Part shown: positions 51,019 to 60,291 of the stretch, piece by piece
How the letters are laid out: each line of letters opens with the position of its first letter
Numbering within the stretch: position 1 is the stretch's first letter
Source: Crystallibacter sulfonylureivorans_A
Lineage (GTDB): Bacteria > Actinomycetota > Actinomycetes > Actinomycetales > Micrococcaceae
Direction of reading: 5' to 3'
DNA length: 64,000 bases
Assembly (NCBI RefSeq): GCF_047607445.1
Contig: NZ_JBLKRT010000020.1
Span: 1 to 64,000 of the forward strand
The notes under the pieces: generated by a model
Told to the model about the DNA's origin: nothing
The model's database searches: none
The model's input: the letters and a program-made list of their open reading frames with translations, nothing else
Made by a program: the position numbers and the translations under genes

Positions 51019-51588
51019 ATGTCTGTCACAACCCGGGCTTCCCACACCTTTGCGGTCTTCCTGCGGGGCATCAATGTCGGCGGGATTCGCATTGCGATGA
51101 AGGATCTGTGCCGCGTCCTCTCCGAAGCCGGCTTTGCCGAGGTCCAAACAGTACTGGCGTCGGGCAACGTGGTACTGAATGCCGAGACCGCTGATCCGGC
51201 AGCCGTCAAGGAAAGCGTCCAGACCACCTTGCGCGCAGCTTTCGGCTACGACGCATGGGTCATCGTCAAGAACCGGGAGCAAGTAGCGGCCATCATCGAC
51301 GGCTACCCTTTCACCCCGGCCGACGACGGGGTTGCCCGCCATGCCTATGCAGTGATCACTACCGGCCAGGACGTGGTGAAGCAGATGCTCGAGGACAACC
51401 CCGGGCTTTCACCCGAAGAGCGCGCCGCGGCCGGCGGCGACGTCCTGTACTGGGAAGTCCCCAAAGGAAGCACCTTGGAGTCGAAACTGTCCAAGCACCT
51501 GGCCAAGCCGAGGTACAAGCCGCTGACCACCACCAGGAACCTCAACACGATGCACAAGGTGTTGGCGAAGTTCCCGCCGCAAGGCTAA
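51019..51588 (+). CDS. DUF1697 family protein
   Basis: A 189-aa cytosolic protein of the DUF1697 family. Diagnostic segments are FAVFLRGINVGG, MKDLCRVLSEAGFAEVQTVLASGNVVL, VIVKNREQVAAIIDGYPF, and KPRYKPLTTTRNLNTMHKVLAKF at the end. The fold is known for the family but the function is not. ATG 51019 follows an AT-rich leader without a clear ribosome site. Confidence 0.9.
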   Translation: MSVTTRASHTFAVFLRGINVGGIRIAMKDLCRVLSEAGFAEVQTVLASGNVVLNAETADPAAVKESVQTTLRAAFGYDAWVIVKNREQVAAIIDGYPFTPADDGVARHAYAVITTGQDVVKQMLEDNPGLSPEERAAAGGDVLYWEVPKGSTLESKLSKHLAKPRYKPLTTTRNLNTMHKVLAKFPPQG

Positions 51589-51743
51589 CTCGCACCCCGC
51601 GCCTGCTACCCCGGGCGGAGGCGCCACCGAGCGGAATTCATCCTCTCGGTGGATAGCCCGCCGCAGGGTCACGCTCCTAGACTCGTAGCAGGCAGTCCAA
51701 AGCCGCCGCAAACCGGCTACGGGCTTTACAGGGAGGGGGGCCT

Positions 51744-52007
51744 TTGCTGTTCGACTCAGTCACGTGGATTTCGGCGCTTGTCTGCGCCGGCCCGTTTGCC
51801 CTTCTCTTAGCAGCCGGCGCGCTGGTCAGCATTTGGCGGAGCAACCGGCAGCGCACCGCTCAAGCGGGCTGGTCCCTGCTGGTACTGGCGCTGCCACTTC
51901 TCGGCGCACTGGTCTGGTTCCTCACCGCATCGCTCTGGTCGGCCACAGGTCTGCCCCGGTCCGACAGTGCTCCGGCACATCAGGCAACAGAGCCTTCGGC
52001 CCCCTGA
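51744..52007 (+). CDS. Small membrane protein, PLDc_N-like
   Basis: An 87-aa protein with two hydrophobic helices (ISALVCAGPFALLLAAGALVSIW and AGWSLLVLALPLLGALVWFLTASLW). The second, with LVLALPLLGALVWF, resembles the phospholipase D N-terminal membrane domain family (PLDc_N), which also occurs alone. The start is TTG 51744 behind GGGAGGGGGG. Its 3' end overlaps the convergent LysR gene by 28 bp. Confidence 0.7.
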   Translation: MLFDSVTWISALVCAGPFALLLAAGALVSIWRSNRQRTAQAGWSLLVLALPLLGALVWFLTASLWSATGLPRSDSAPAHQATEPSAP

Positions 52008-52903
52008 GGTTGATCCAGGATAAGTTCCAGCAGCCGGATCACTGCAGGGTTGGCGGTGGCTTCGCCCCACGCGACGTGCAGATCAGCCCGGTTAAGATCT
52101 GCGAGGCCGGACGGCCCCCTCAACTCTTCGAAGCGCACGCCCGGCGGTGCGAAGTCCATGGAGGACCGTGGCACCAGGGTGACGCCAAGGCCCGCTGCCA
52201 CAAAGGCAAGGAGCGCCGGCGCTTGGCTGGCGAACTGGGTGATGTTCGCTTGCACTCCGGCGCTTTCATAGAGACGCATGACGAGATCGTGGAAATAGCG
52301 CGCTTCGGCAGTTGAATACATCATCAGCGGCAGCCCATCCAGTTGCTTGAGGAACACGCCGTTTCCAGTAGCCAGTTCATGTCCCTCCGGCAGCGCCACT
52401 ACCAGTCGGTCCTCCATGAACGGCCGGGTGACCACGCCTGGCCGGGCGACGATTGGCCGCAGCAAGCCTATATCGATTGAGCCGCGGGAGAGTGCATCCA
52501 TCTGGTCGACCGACACCGCTTCACGCAGCACGAGGGACACGCCGGCAATCTGCTCCCCGGCCTTGCGCAGGATGCTCGGCAAGGCAGCCTGCCCGGCGAT
52601 CGCCGTATAGCCAATGACGATCGAACCGGCGTCGCCGGTGGAAACACGCCGAACGTCCAGGGACGTTTTGGTGCACAGGTCCAGGATCCGGCGCGCGCTG
52701 GGCAGCAGGACCTTGCCCGCTGCCGTCAGTTCCACTTTCCGGCTACTGCGCTCGAATAATTGCGCGTCGAGTTCGCGTTCCAGCAACTGGATCTGACGGC
52801 TCAACGGGGGCTGCGTCATGTTCAGCCGGGCGGCGGCAGCGCCGAAGTGCAGTTCTTCCGCCACGGCCACGAACGATTCGAGTTGGATCAGCGAAAACAT
52901 CAA
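51980..52903 (-). CDS. LysR-family transcriptional regulator
   Basis: A 307-aa regulator: N-terminal winged HTH (residues 3-60: LIQLESFVAVAEELHFGAAAARLNMTQPPLSRQIQLLERELDAQLFERSSRKVELTAAG) and a periplasmic-binding-protein-like effector domain (about 90-295). It is divergent from the glucarate-dehydratase-like gene with 105 bp between starts, the classic arrangement for a LysR activator of that gene. The N-terminus may begin at either of two adjacent ATGs. Confidence 0.93.
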   Translation of the reverse strand: MMFSLIQLESFVAVAEELHFGAAAARLNMTQPPLSRQIQLLERELDAQLFERSSRKVELTAAGKVLLPSARRILDLCTKTSLDVRRVSTGDAGSIVIGYTAIAGQAALPSILRKAGEQIAGVSLVLREAVSVDQMDALSRGSIDIGLLRPIVARPGVVTRPFMEDRLVVALPEGHELATGNGVFLKQLDGLPLMMYSTAEARYFHDLVMRLYESAGVQANITQFASQAPALLAFVAAGLGVTLVPRSSMDFAPPGVRFEELRGPSGLADLNRADLHVAWGEATANPAVIRLLELILDQPQGAEGSVA

Positions 52904-52912
52904 TACACTCCT

Positions 52913-52928
52913 TGCATGATTCGGTGCA
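52913..52928. promoter_or_regulatory. Candidate LysR box
   Basis: TGCA-TGATTCGG-TGCA lies in the LysR/enolase intergenic region, 10 bp from the LysR start. The dyad with an 8-bp centre resembles a short LysR binding site covering the LysR promoter. The arms are short, so confidence is low. Confidence 0.35.
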
Positions 52929-53008
52929 TATCTTAGCTTGGACAGGCATGGATCGACACCTCTAGCGTGAAGGGAGTCACACTCTCGTCCCCGCCAGAAA
53001 GGACTGCG

Positions 53009-54331
53009 ATGTCCACCGCTTTCGAAACTCGGGCCAGCGGAACCAACAGCCCCTCAGCGTCCGGCCAAGCCTCGGTCACCGGCGTCACCATCACACCCGT
53101 TGCTTTTGCCGATCCTCCGCTGTTGAACACCGTGGGTGTCCACGAACCGTATGCGCTAAGGGCAATCATCCAGCTTCACACCGATGCTGGCGTCACGGGC
53201 CTGGGCGAGACCTACGGGGACGCCGGCCACCTGGCGCGCCTGCAGCTGGCTGCCGAAGCGATCACCGGCGCAGACCCGTTCAACATCAACGACCTGCGGG
53301 CCCGTGTTACCCGAGCCCTGGCCGCTGACAGCATCGAGGGCGGCCACGGCATGAGCGGCATGGTCACCGGCTCTTCCACGGCGGACCGGGTACTCTCGCC
53401 GTTCGATGTGGCGGCGCTGGACATCCAGGGCAAGTTGCTCGGGCTGCCGGTCAGTGCGCTGCTGGGCGGTGCGGTCCGCGACGCTGTCCCGTTCAGCGGC
53501 TACCTTTTCTACAAGTGGGCCGGCCACCCGGGACTGGACAATGACGACTGGGGCCCGGCGCTGGATCCCGACGGCATTGTGGCGCAGGCACGGCGCATGG
53601 TCGACGCCTACGGCTTCACCGCACTCAAACTCAAGGGCGGCGTCTTTGAGCCCGACGCCGAGGCTGCCGCGGTCGAAGCCCTGCGCGCAGAATTCCCCGA
53701 TCTGCCGCTGCGGATCGACCCCAATGGCGCGTGGACGGTGGAAACCTCAATTCGGATCGGCCGCCGACTGGAGGGAATTCTCGAGTATCTGGAGGACCCC
53801 ACGCCCGGGATCGCGGGAATGGCCGAAGTACGCCGCAACGTGAGGCTGCCACTGGCCACCAACATGTGCGTGGTCAGCTTCAACGACCTCCCTCCGGCCA
53901 TGGCGGCTGGAGCAGTGGACGTGGTGCTCTCCGATCACCATTTCTGGGGCGGGTTGCGCAGGTCGCAGACCCTGGCCGGCATCGCCGAGACGTTCGGCCT
54001 TGGCCTGTCCATGCACTCAAATTCACATCTGGGCATCAGCCTGGCCGCCATGGTCCACTTGGCCTCGGCCACGCCTAACCTCGACTACGCCTGCGACACC
54101 CATTGGCCCTGGAAGCGTCAGGATGAAGACATCGTGCTCCCGGGCGCACTGGCCTTCCGCGACGGGGCCGTTGACGTTCCGACCGCGCCCGGCCTGGGTG
54201 TGGAGCTGGATCCGGAGGCCTTGGAACGCCTGCACCGGCAGTACCTCGCCGTGGGCATCACCGAACGCGACGACACGGGCTACATGCGCCGCATCCAGCC
54301 CGGCTACGAACTCAAGAGTCCCCGGTGGTAA
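53009..54331 (+). CDS. Enolase-superfamily sugar-acid dehydratase, glucarate dehydratase-like
   Basis: A 440-aa member of the mandelate racemase/glucarate dehydratase group. Catalytic and metal residues align with E. coli GudD: Lys207-x-Lys209 (LKLKGG), Asp237 (IDPNGAW), Glu262 (LEDPT), Asn285 (ATNMCVV), Asp309 and His336 (SMHSNSHLGIS). VHEPYALRAIIQLHTDAGVTGLGETYGD is the typical capping-domain start. It would dehydrate glucarate or a similar aldarate to a 2-keto-3-deoxy acid. AAAGGA precedes ATG 53009. Confidence 0.87.
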   Translation: MSTAFETRASGTNSPSASGQASVTGVTITPVAFADPPLLNTVGVHEPYALRAIIQLHTDAGVTGLGETYGDAGHLARLQLAAEAITGADPFNINDLRARVTRALAADSIEGGHGMSGMVTGSSTADRVLSPFDVAALDIQGKLLGLPVSALLGGAVRDAVPFSGYLFYKWAGHPGLDNDDWGPALDPDGIVAQARRMVDAYGFTALKLKGGVFEPDAEAAAVEALRAEFPDLPLRIDPNGAWTVETSIRIGRRLEGILEYLEDPTPGIAGMAEVRRNVRLPLATNMCVVSFNDLPPAMAAGAVDVVLSDHHFWGGLRRSQTLAGIAETFGLGLSMHSNSHLGISLAAMVHLASATPNLDYACDTHWPWKRQDEDIVLPGALAFRDGAVDVPTAPGLGVELDPEALERLHRQYLAVGITERDDTGYMRRIQPGYELKSPRW

Positions 54332-55350
54332 CCCACCAAGCCCCCACACCAAGTGCCCCGGCGTCCGCGGAACCGGCCGTGCTGGAGGTGGCGGTCACCG
54401 ATCCGATCATTTCCCGCTTCGCCGAACGCCTGCTGGCCGGCGCGCCCCGGCACCGATGGCGCTTCCTCGCCGACGCACCGCCTGAGGTGAGGTCACGTGC
54501 CGTGGCAAGCGCCGACGTCGTAGTGTGCGCGCGGATGGACGCGAAGGAGGCTGCCAGCTGCAACGCGCGTATGGTGCAGGTAACCGGCGCGGGGCTGGAC
54601 CGGGTAGCGGTGGCCGCGCTGCGGCCCGCCGTGGCGGTTGCCAACACCTTTCATCATGAGCGGCCCATCGCAGAACATGTGTTGATGTCGATCCTGGCCC
54701 TGACCCGCCGGCTTCCCGCCGTCAGCGGCGAACTGCGTGCCGGGGTGTGGCGGACCATAGCCACCGACGACTCGGTCCCGCTGCACCGGACGCTGGACAG
54801 CATGACCCTGGGGGTAGTGGGCTTTGGCGGCATTGGCCGCGAAACTGCCCGGCTGGCAGCTGCACTCGGTATGGACGTAGTGGCTGTGCGGAACCGGCCC
54901 GGCATCCCCCTGCCGGAGGGGGCTCAGGCGCGTTGGGTCGGTGGCGTCGGCGACCTTCCCCGATTGCTCGCAGAGTCCGACGCCGTGGTGGTCACCGTCC
55001 CGCTCAACGACGCCACCGCTGGGCTGATCGGCCCCGCTGAGCTCGCCGCAATGAAGCAGGATGCCGTGCTGGTTAATGTGGCGCGCGGGCCGGTGGTGGA
55101 TCAGGCAGCCCTCTATCGGGCGTTGCTGGACAAGCAGATCGGCGGCGCAGCAATCGACGTCTGGTGGGGTGCGCCGGAAGCCGGACGAACGCCGCCAGCC
55201 GATTTTCCCTTCAGCGAGCTGCCGAATGTGGTGCTGACGCCGCATTACTCCGGCCATGCACGCTCCACGTTCGAGCTGCGGGCCGACGACATCGCGGGAA
55301 ACGTTAACCGGGTTGCCGCGGGACAGCCGCCCCGGAACCAAGTGCGCTGA
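54325..55350 (+). CDS. D-isomer-specific 2-hydroxyacid dehydrogenase
   Basis: A 341-aa NAD(P)-dependent dehydrogenase. The Rossmann motif is VVGFGGIGRETARLAAALGMDVVAVRNRPG; the ending Arg-Asn-Arg in place of an acidic residue suggests NADP. VNVARGPVVDQAAL carries the catalytic Arg, and LTPHYSGHA the His. The GTG start overlaps the dehydratase stop by 7 bp, so it acts with that enzyme, probably on a 2-keto acid intermediate (inference). Confidence 0.85.
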   Translation: MVTHQAPTPSAPASAEPAVLEVAVTDPIISRFAERLLAGAPRHRWRFLADAPPEVRSRAVASADVVVCARMDAKEAASCNARMVQVTGAGLDRVAVAALRPAVAVANTFHHERPIAEHVLMSILALTRRLPAVSGELRAGVWRTIATDDSVPLHRTLDSMTLGVVGFGGIGRETARLAAALGMDVVAVRNRPGIPLPEGAQARWVGGVGDLPRLLAESDAVVVTVPLNDATAGLIGPAELAAMKQDAVLVNVARGPVVDQAALYRALLDKQIGGAAIDVWWGAPEAGRTPPADFPFSELPNVVLTPHYSGHARSTFELRADDIAGNVNRVAAGQPPRNQVR

Positions 55351-55358
55351 CCCGGATG

Positions 55359-55402
55359 CCGACTGGTCTCCGGCCGCTGCCTAGCCGGCGGAGACCAGTC
55401 GG
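55359..55402. terminator. Bidirectional terminator hairpin reaching into the TSUP gene
   Basis: CCGACTGGTCTCCG (55359-55372) and CGGAGACCAGTCGG (55389-55402) form a perfect 14-bp stem. The right arm is the 3' coding end of the minus-strand TSUP gene and its stop codon sits in the loop. It separates two convergent operons. Confidence 0.72.
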
Positions 55403-56103
55403 ATGATCAGCAGAACGGCCCCGCCAGCCGAGGCGATCAGCGCGACTAAGCGCAGCCGCCGCGCATCCAGGAAACGGTTCAGCCAGCGCGACAGCACAAA
55501 GCCAACCAGCACCACCGGGGCCAGCCAGAAGAATGCCGACACCGTTCCGCTGGTGACGGCTCCGGCTACCGCCAGCAGGCTGACCGAAACCACCGAACCG
55601 ATCAGGAAAAACGCGCTCATGGTGCCGCGCAACCGCGCGGGCGGCTGACCTTGCCATACGATGGCCATCGGAGCGCCCCCGATCGCCGTCGCGGTCCCCA
55701 TCACCCCGGAGAGGCCGCCGGCAGCCATCAGGTTGGTCCGATTCGGTGCCGGACGCCACCCCAGGAACGCCGAGCCGACCCCGACAAGGACACAGCCGGC
55801 CACTAGCCAGGAAAGCGCCGCCGTCGACATCGCCACGGCCAGCCACGCGCCCAGGACACTGCCCGGGATCCGGCCTGCCAGCGCCCAACCGGCACCCTTG
55901 AGGTCCAGATGCGCGCGTTCGCGGACGGTCACCAGCAAGGTGACCAGGCAAGCCAGCATCACCACCAGTGCCGGGAGCAGTTCCGGCGCCACCAAGGCGA
56001 TCACCGGGGCGGCCACCAGCCCGGCACCGAATCCGATGGACCCTTGCAGGGCGGTGGCGGCACAGACCGCCACCGCCAGAATCAGATAGTCGGCGGGGTT
56101 CAC
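55381..56103 (-). CDS. TSUP (TauE/SafE) family permease
   Basis: A 240-aa membrane protein with about seven helices. LQGSIGFGAGLVAAPVIALVAPELLPALVVML and GGLSGVMGTATAIGGAPMAIVWQGQ are the two repeated TSUP signatures. Family members move sulfite, sulfonates, sulfoacetate or other organic acids. Its GTG overlaps the last ABC gene's stop by 4 bases, so it is the final gene of the peptide-type importer operon. Confidence 0.86.
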   Translation of the reverse strand: MNPADYLILAVAVCAATALQGSIGFGAGLVAAPVIALVAPELLPALVVMLACLVTLLVTVRERAHLDLKGAGWALAGRIPGSVLGAWLAVAMSTAALSWLVAGCVLVGVGSAFLGWRPAPNRTNLMAAGGLSGVMGTATAIGGAPMAIVWQGQPPARLRGTMSAFFLIGSVVSVSLLAVAGAVTSGTVSAFFWLAPVVLVGFVLSRWLNRFLDARRLRLVALIASAGGAVLLIIRLVSAG

Positions 56104-57197
56104 TCCCCAACCGTAGGCGACTTGAGGCCGGCGTCCGCGGCTATGGCCAGCGGGAAGTGGCATTCGGCGGCGTGGGCCTCCGCGGCTGCACCGCGCAGTT
56201 GCGGAACGCCAAGCTGCACCAAATGGGTTTGTTCTGCTCTCTGCGCGGGCGGTGCCTGCCGGGCACAGATGTCCTGTGCCTTCCAGCAGCGGGTCCGGAA
56301 GCGGCAGCCCGACGGCGGGTCCAGCGGCGAGGGCAGTTCGCCGCGCAGCACGATCCGTTCGGCGGGGCGCTCAGCCGGGTCCAGCTTCGGCGAAGCCGAC
56401 ATCAACGCTGCAGTGTAGGGGTGCAGCGGGCGTTCGAAGACGTCCTCGGTGGCGCCGGTCTCAATGATCCGGCCCAAGTACATCACGGCCACGCGGTCTG
56501 TGACGTGCCGGACCACTGAGAGATCGTGTGAGATAAAGATGTAGCTGACGCCCAGTTTCTCCTGCAGTTCGTTGAGCAGGTTGAGCACCTGGGCCTGCAC
56601 CGAGAGGTCCAGGGCGGAGACCGGCTCGTCCAAGATGATCAGTTCCGGGTTCAGCGCCAGTGCCCGGGCGATGCCAATTCGCTGGCGCTGCCCGCCGGAG
56701 AATTCCTGCGGCGACTTCTTGGCGTCCGAGGCACGCAGGCCCACGAGTTCCAGCAGTTCGTGCAGCCGGGCTTCCCGTTCGCGCCCGGTGCGGAAAAGTC
56801 CTCGGTGCGTGGCCCAGGGCTCGGCGATGATTTCGCCAGCGGACATCCTTGCGTTCAGCGAAGCGAACGGATCCTGGAAAACCATTTGCACGCGGCGGCG
56901 CCAGGCCAGCAGTTCTTTCCCGCGCAGGCTGAAGGGGTCCTTGCCTTCGAAGGTCACGGTGCCGGAGTCCGGCTTTTCCAGCAACATCAGGGTGCGAGCC
57001 AAAGTGGATTTTCCGCACCCAGACTCGCCCACCAGGCCCAGGGTTTCCCCGCGGCCGACCGTGAGGTTGATGCCGTCAAGGGCGCGTAGCTGGTTGCTGC
57101 CGGAGCCGCTCCGGGCCACCTGAAAGGTCTTGGTGACGTCGCGGACCTCGAGGGCGGCGGTCCCGGCCTCCTGCACAAGGTCGAGCTGTGCGGTCAT
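56100..57197 (-). CDS. Peptide/nickel-type ABC importer ATP-binding protein, DppF/OppF-like
   Basis: A 365-aa ATPase. Walker A GESGCGKST near residues 57-65, signature EFSGGQRQRIGIARAL, Walker B LIILDEPVSALDLSVQAQ, and the C-terminal cysteine cluster of OppDF proteins (CRFRTRCWKAQDIC) that may hold an iron-sulfur cluster (family knowledge). ATG overlaps the DppD-like stop by 4 bases. Confidence 0.92.
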   Translation of the reverse strand: MTAQLDLVQEAGTAALEVRDVTKTFQVARSGSGSNQLRALDGINLTVGRGETLGLVGESGCGKSTLARTLMLLEKPDSGTVTFEGKDPFSLRGKELLAWRRRVQMVFQDPFASLNARMSAGEIIAEPWATHRGLFRTGREREARLHELLELVGLRASDAKKSPQEFSGGQRQRIGIARALALNPELIILDEPVSALDLSVQAQVLNLLNELQEKLGVSYIFISHDLSVVRHVTDRVAVMYLGRIIETGATEDVFERPLHPYTAALMSASPKLDPAERPAERIVLRGELPSPLDPPSGCRFRTRCWKAQDICARQAPPAQRAEQTHLVQLGVPQLRGAAAEAHAAECHFPLAIAADAGLKSPTVGE

Positions 57198-58240
57198 GGC
57201 TGGGTCTCCTGGAGGGATGTCTCGGAATCGAGAAGGTTGGAAAAGTGGCAGGCTGCGAAGCGACCGGGGGCCGTTTCGCGCAGGGCCGGCCGCTCAGCGC
57301 GGCAGAGATCCTGCACCAGCGGACAGCGGTCTTGGTAAACGCAGCCGGAGGGGATGTTTTTCAGTTCGGGCGGGCTGCCCGGAATCGAGGCCAACGTCGC
57401 CCCGCGTTCGGCTTGGGCCGGGACGGACTCCAGCAGACCCTTGGTGTAGGGGTGGCGGGGGTCAGCGAACACGTCGGCCACAGGTCCGGATTCAGCCACC
57501 GTGCCGGCATACATCACGCAGACCGTGTCGGCTTCTTCCGCGACAACGGCGAGGTCGTGCGTGATCAGCACCACGGCCATGTCTTCCTCTTCGCGCAGCC
57601 GGCGCAGCAGGTCCATGATCTGGGCCTGCACGGTCACGTCCAGAGCAGTGGTCGGTTCGTCAGCGATCAGCAGGCGTGGGCCCAGGGCCACGGCCATCGC
57701 GATCAGAATGCGCTGCCGCATGCCGCCGGAGAACTGGTGCGGGAAAGCATCCACCCGGGACTCCGGATGCGGAATGCCCACCCGGTCCATCAGCGCGATG
57801 GCTTCCTTGCGGGCATCCGCTGCGGAGAGCCCCCGGTGGATCCGGAACGCCTCGCCGATCTGCACACCCACCGGGTAGACCGGGTTCAGCGCGGTCAGGG
57901 CGTCTTGGAAGACTATGCCCAGCTCGGCACCGGCAATCTTGCGACGCTGCTTGGCGCCCATGCCGGCCAGCTCCTTGCCTTCAAGCTCCATCGAACCGCC
58001 GGCCACGTGGGCCACCGGGTCCAGCAGCCCGGCAATGGCCTTGGCCGTCATCGACTTGCCACAGCCGGATTCGCCCAACAGGGCCAGGGTTTGCCCCGCC
58101 CGTGCCTCGAATCCCGCCTGACTGACGGCCCGCACCGTCCCCAGCGGAGTACGGATGTCGACGTTCAGCCCGTTGACCCGCAGGACCACGGGATGGGTGC
58201 CGCCGGAGCGTGTGGTGTCATTGGTTGCCGTCACGGTCAC
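57194..58240 (-). CDS. Peptide/nickel-type ABC importer ATP-binding protein, DppD/OppD-like
   Basis: A 348-aa ATPase with Walker A GESGCGKSM, signature QFSGGMRQRILIAMAVAL, Walker B LLIADEPTTALDVTVQAQ and a C-terminal CVYQDRCPLVQDLC cysteine cluster. The last Walker A residue is Met where most proteins have Thr or Ser, as also seen in some family members. GTG 58240 overlaps the permease stop; a GTG 6 bp further in is also possible. Confidence 0.9.
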   Translation of the reverse strand: MTVTATNDTTRSGGTHPVVLRVNGLNVDIRTPLGTVRAVSQAGFEARAGQTLALLGESGCGKSMTAKAIAGLLDPVAHVAGGSMELEGKELAGMGAKQRRKIAGAELGIVFQDALTALNPVYPVGVQIGEAFRIHRGLSAADARKEAIALMDRVGIPHPESRVDAFPHQFSGGMRQRILIAMAVALGPRLLIADEPTTALDVTVQAQIMDLLRRLREEEDMAVVLITHDLAVVAEEADTVCVMYAGTVAESGPVADVFADPRHPYTKGLLESVPAQAERGATLASIPGSPPELKNIPSGCVYQDRCPLVQDLCRAERPALRETAPGRFAACHFSNLLDSETSLQETQP

Positions 58241-59226
58241 TTGGACTCCTTGGCAGAAATGCGGGTAATGAACTTTTTCCGGCCCGGCAGCGTCAGGCGC
58301 CACCGCTGGCTCGGATCGGTGGCGATGCGCAGCCAGGCGGCCAGCATGTTCGCTGCGATTGCGGTAATCACGATGGCAACGCCGGGAAAAATGGAGAGCC
58401 ACCAGGCGGTCTGCAAGTACTGCCGCCCCTGGGCCACCAGCAGGCCCCAGCTGATGTCCGGCGGCTGGATGCCGATGCCCAGGAAGGACAGCGAGGACTC
58501 GGCCAGCATGACGTAGCAGAACTCCAGCGTGGCCAGGGTCAGCAGGGTGGGCGCGACCACCGGAATCACATGCCGCCGGATGATGGCGTTCGGCGTGGAA
58601 CCGAAGGTGCGGGCGGCATCCACGAACGTGCGGCTCTGCAGTTCGGCCGACTCGGCCCGCGCGGTTCTGAGGTAGATCGGGATGCGGGTCAGGGCCAGGA
58701 TCAGCACAATGTTGGCGATCGAGGGGCTGAAAACATACAGCACGACGACGGCCAGCAGCAGCGACGGGAAGCTCATGATCACATCGGCCACCCGCATGGA
58801 AACGTTCTCCCGCCAGCCGCGATGATAACCGGCCCACACACCCCAGAGTGAACCGATCAGCAGGGCCGCCGCCACCGCCGGTATGGCGACCAGCATGGTG
58901 GTCCTCGTTGCCACCACCAGACGGGCCAAGACGGAGCGGCCCAGTGAATCGGAGCCCAGGAAATACTCCCAGCCGTTGGCCGGGTCGAACGGGGGCTTGT
59001 TGGCGAACATCAGGTTCTGTTTCGTGGCCAGTTCGCCCATCAGCAGGGGGCCGAACACCGCCGTCGCGAGCACGATCAGCAGGATGGCAGCTCCGGTGGT
59101 GGCGAACTTGTCGCGGAGGAGCATGCGCAGCATGCTGGGGTTGTTGGACTTGCCGGCTGCCTTGCCGTTGGCCAGCCGCCGGTCTTCGGCGCCGGGCACG
59201 GCTTCTGTGCGCGTAGTTTCGCTCAA
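58237..59226 (-). CDS. Peptide-type ABC importer permease, DppC-like
   Basis: A 329-aa permease with an N-terminal cytoplasmic segment and six helices; LGSDSLGRSVLARLVVATRTTMLVAIPAVAAALLIG and the coupling EAA-type loop (VDAARTFGSTPNAIIRRHVIPVVAPTLL) identify the DppC type. Translation starts at TTG 59226, supported by AGGAGG 5 nt upstream. Confidence 0.92.
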   Translation of the reverse strand: MSETTRTEAVPGAEDRRLANGKAAGKSNNPSMLRMLLRDKFATTGAAILLIVLATAVFGPLLMGELATKQNLMFANKPPFDPANGWEYFLGSDSLGRSVLARLVVATRTTMLVAIPAVAAALLIGSLWGVWAGYHRGWRENVSMRVADVIMSFPSLLLAVVVLYVFSPSIANIVLILALTRIPIYLRTARAESAELQSRTFVDAARTFGSTPNAIIRRHVIPVVAPTLLTLATLEFCYVMLAESSLSFLGIGIQPPDISWGLLVAQGRQYLQTAWWLSIFPGVAIVITAIAANMLAAWLRIATDPSQRWRLTLPGRKKFITRISAKESK

Positions 59227-59235
59227 GGTGTCCTC

Positions 59236-60252
59236 CTAGACCTGGACCGGAGCGGCAGGTTTGGTATCAGCAGGTTCGGCTTCCACAGGGGCAGCCGGCC
59301 GGGCCGGGGCCTTCTTCCGCCGCCGCGAGGCTGCGCTGGCCGGGCGGACCCGCGGATCCAGCAGGGCATATGCCAGATCAATCAGGATGTTCAGTACGAA
59401 GATTGCGATGGCGGTCAGCAGGACGGCAGCCTGCAGGACGGCGAAGTCCCGCTGCAAGATCGAATCAATCATCAGCTTGCCGATGCCGGGCCAGCCGAAG
59501 ATCGTCTCCACCACTACGGCACCATTGATGAGGCCGACCGTCAGGTCACCGGCCACGGTGAGGGCCGGTGCGGCCGCGTTGCGGAGCGCATGCCGGGTCA
59601 CCACGCGTGTCTGCGAGGCGCCTTTGCTGCGGGCCAGCTTGATATACGGCTCAGACAAGGCCGAAACCATCGCGCCGCGCACCACTTGGACCAGCGCACC
59701 GAACGGCCGCATCACCAGCGTCGCGATCGGCAGCACCCAAGCCTCCGCACCGGCGACGCCGGAGGTCGGGACCCAGCCCAGCGTGATGGCGAAGATCCAA
59801 ATGCCCACAATGGCGAGCCAGAAGTCGGGGATGGAAGCGGCCGCCATGGAGACGAAGCTGGCAATCCGGTCGGCGATGCCGTTGGGCTTGAGCGCAGCCC
59901 AGCTGCCCACCAGCACCGCCAGGATGATGGCGATCACCATGGTGGTGGCCGCCAGCTGAAGGGTGGCCGGGAAAGCCCGCAGCGCCATGGCTGCCGCGGA
60001 TTCTCCCGTCCTGAGGGAAGTGCCGAAGTCCAACTGCAGGACTCCGCCGAAGTAGTCCGCCATCTGCACCAGCAACGGCTGGTCCAGACCGTTCCGGCTG
60101 GCAAAATCCGTGCGCATCTGCTCGGTGGCATTCAGCGGCAGGTACAGGCTGGCCGGATTGCCGGTCAGCCTCGCCAAGGCGAAGACTCCGATGACCACGA
60201 CCACCAGCGGCAAGGCACTGGAAATGATCCGTTTCCGTAGATAGGTCAGCAC
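59236..60252 (-). CDS. Peptide-type ABC importer permease, DppB-like
   Basis: A 338-aa permease with six helices. RIISSALPLVVVVIGVFALARLTGNPASLYL is the DppB N-terminus, and YIKLARSKGASQTRVVTRHALRNAAAPALTV the coupling loop. An unusual C-terminal tail of about 35 residues is rich in Ala, Pro, Lys and Arg. GTG start with AAGGAGAGGG upstream. Confidence 0.92.
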   Translation of the reverse strand: MLTYLRKRIISSALPLVVVVIGVFALARLTGNPASLYLPLNATEQMRTDFASRNGLDQPLLVQMADYFGGVLQLDFGTSLRTGESAAAMALRAFPATLQLAATTMVIAIILAVLVGSWAALKPNGIADRIASFVSMAAASIPDFWLAIVGIWIFAITLGWVPTSGVAGAEAWVLPIATLVMRPFGALVQVVRGAMVSALSEPYIKLARSKGASQTRVVTRHALRNAAAPALTVAGDLTVGLINGAVVVETIFGWPGIGKLMIDSILQRDFAVLQAAVLLTAIAIFVLNILIDLAYALLDPRVRPASAASRRRKKAPARPAAPVEAEPADTKPAAPVQV

Positions 60253-60291
60253 GGCTTCCCTCTCCTTCTCAAACTGCGGTAGCCGCGAGGA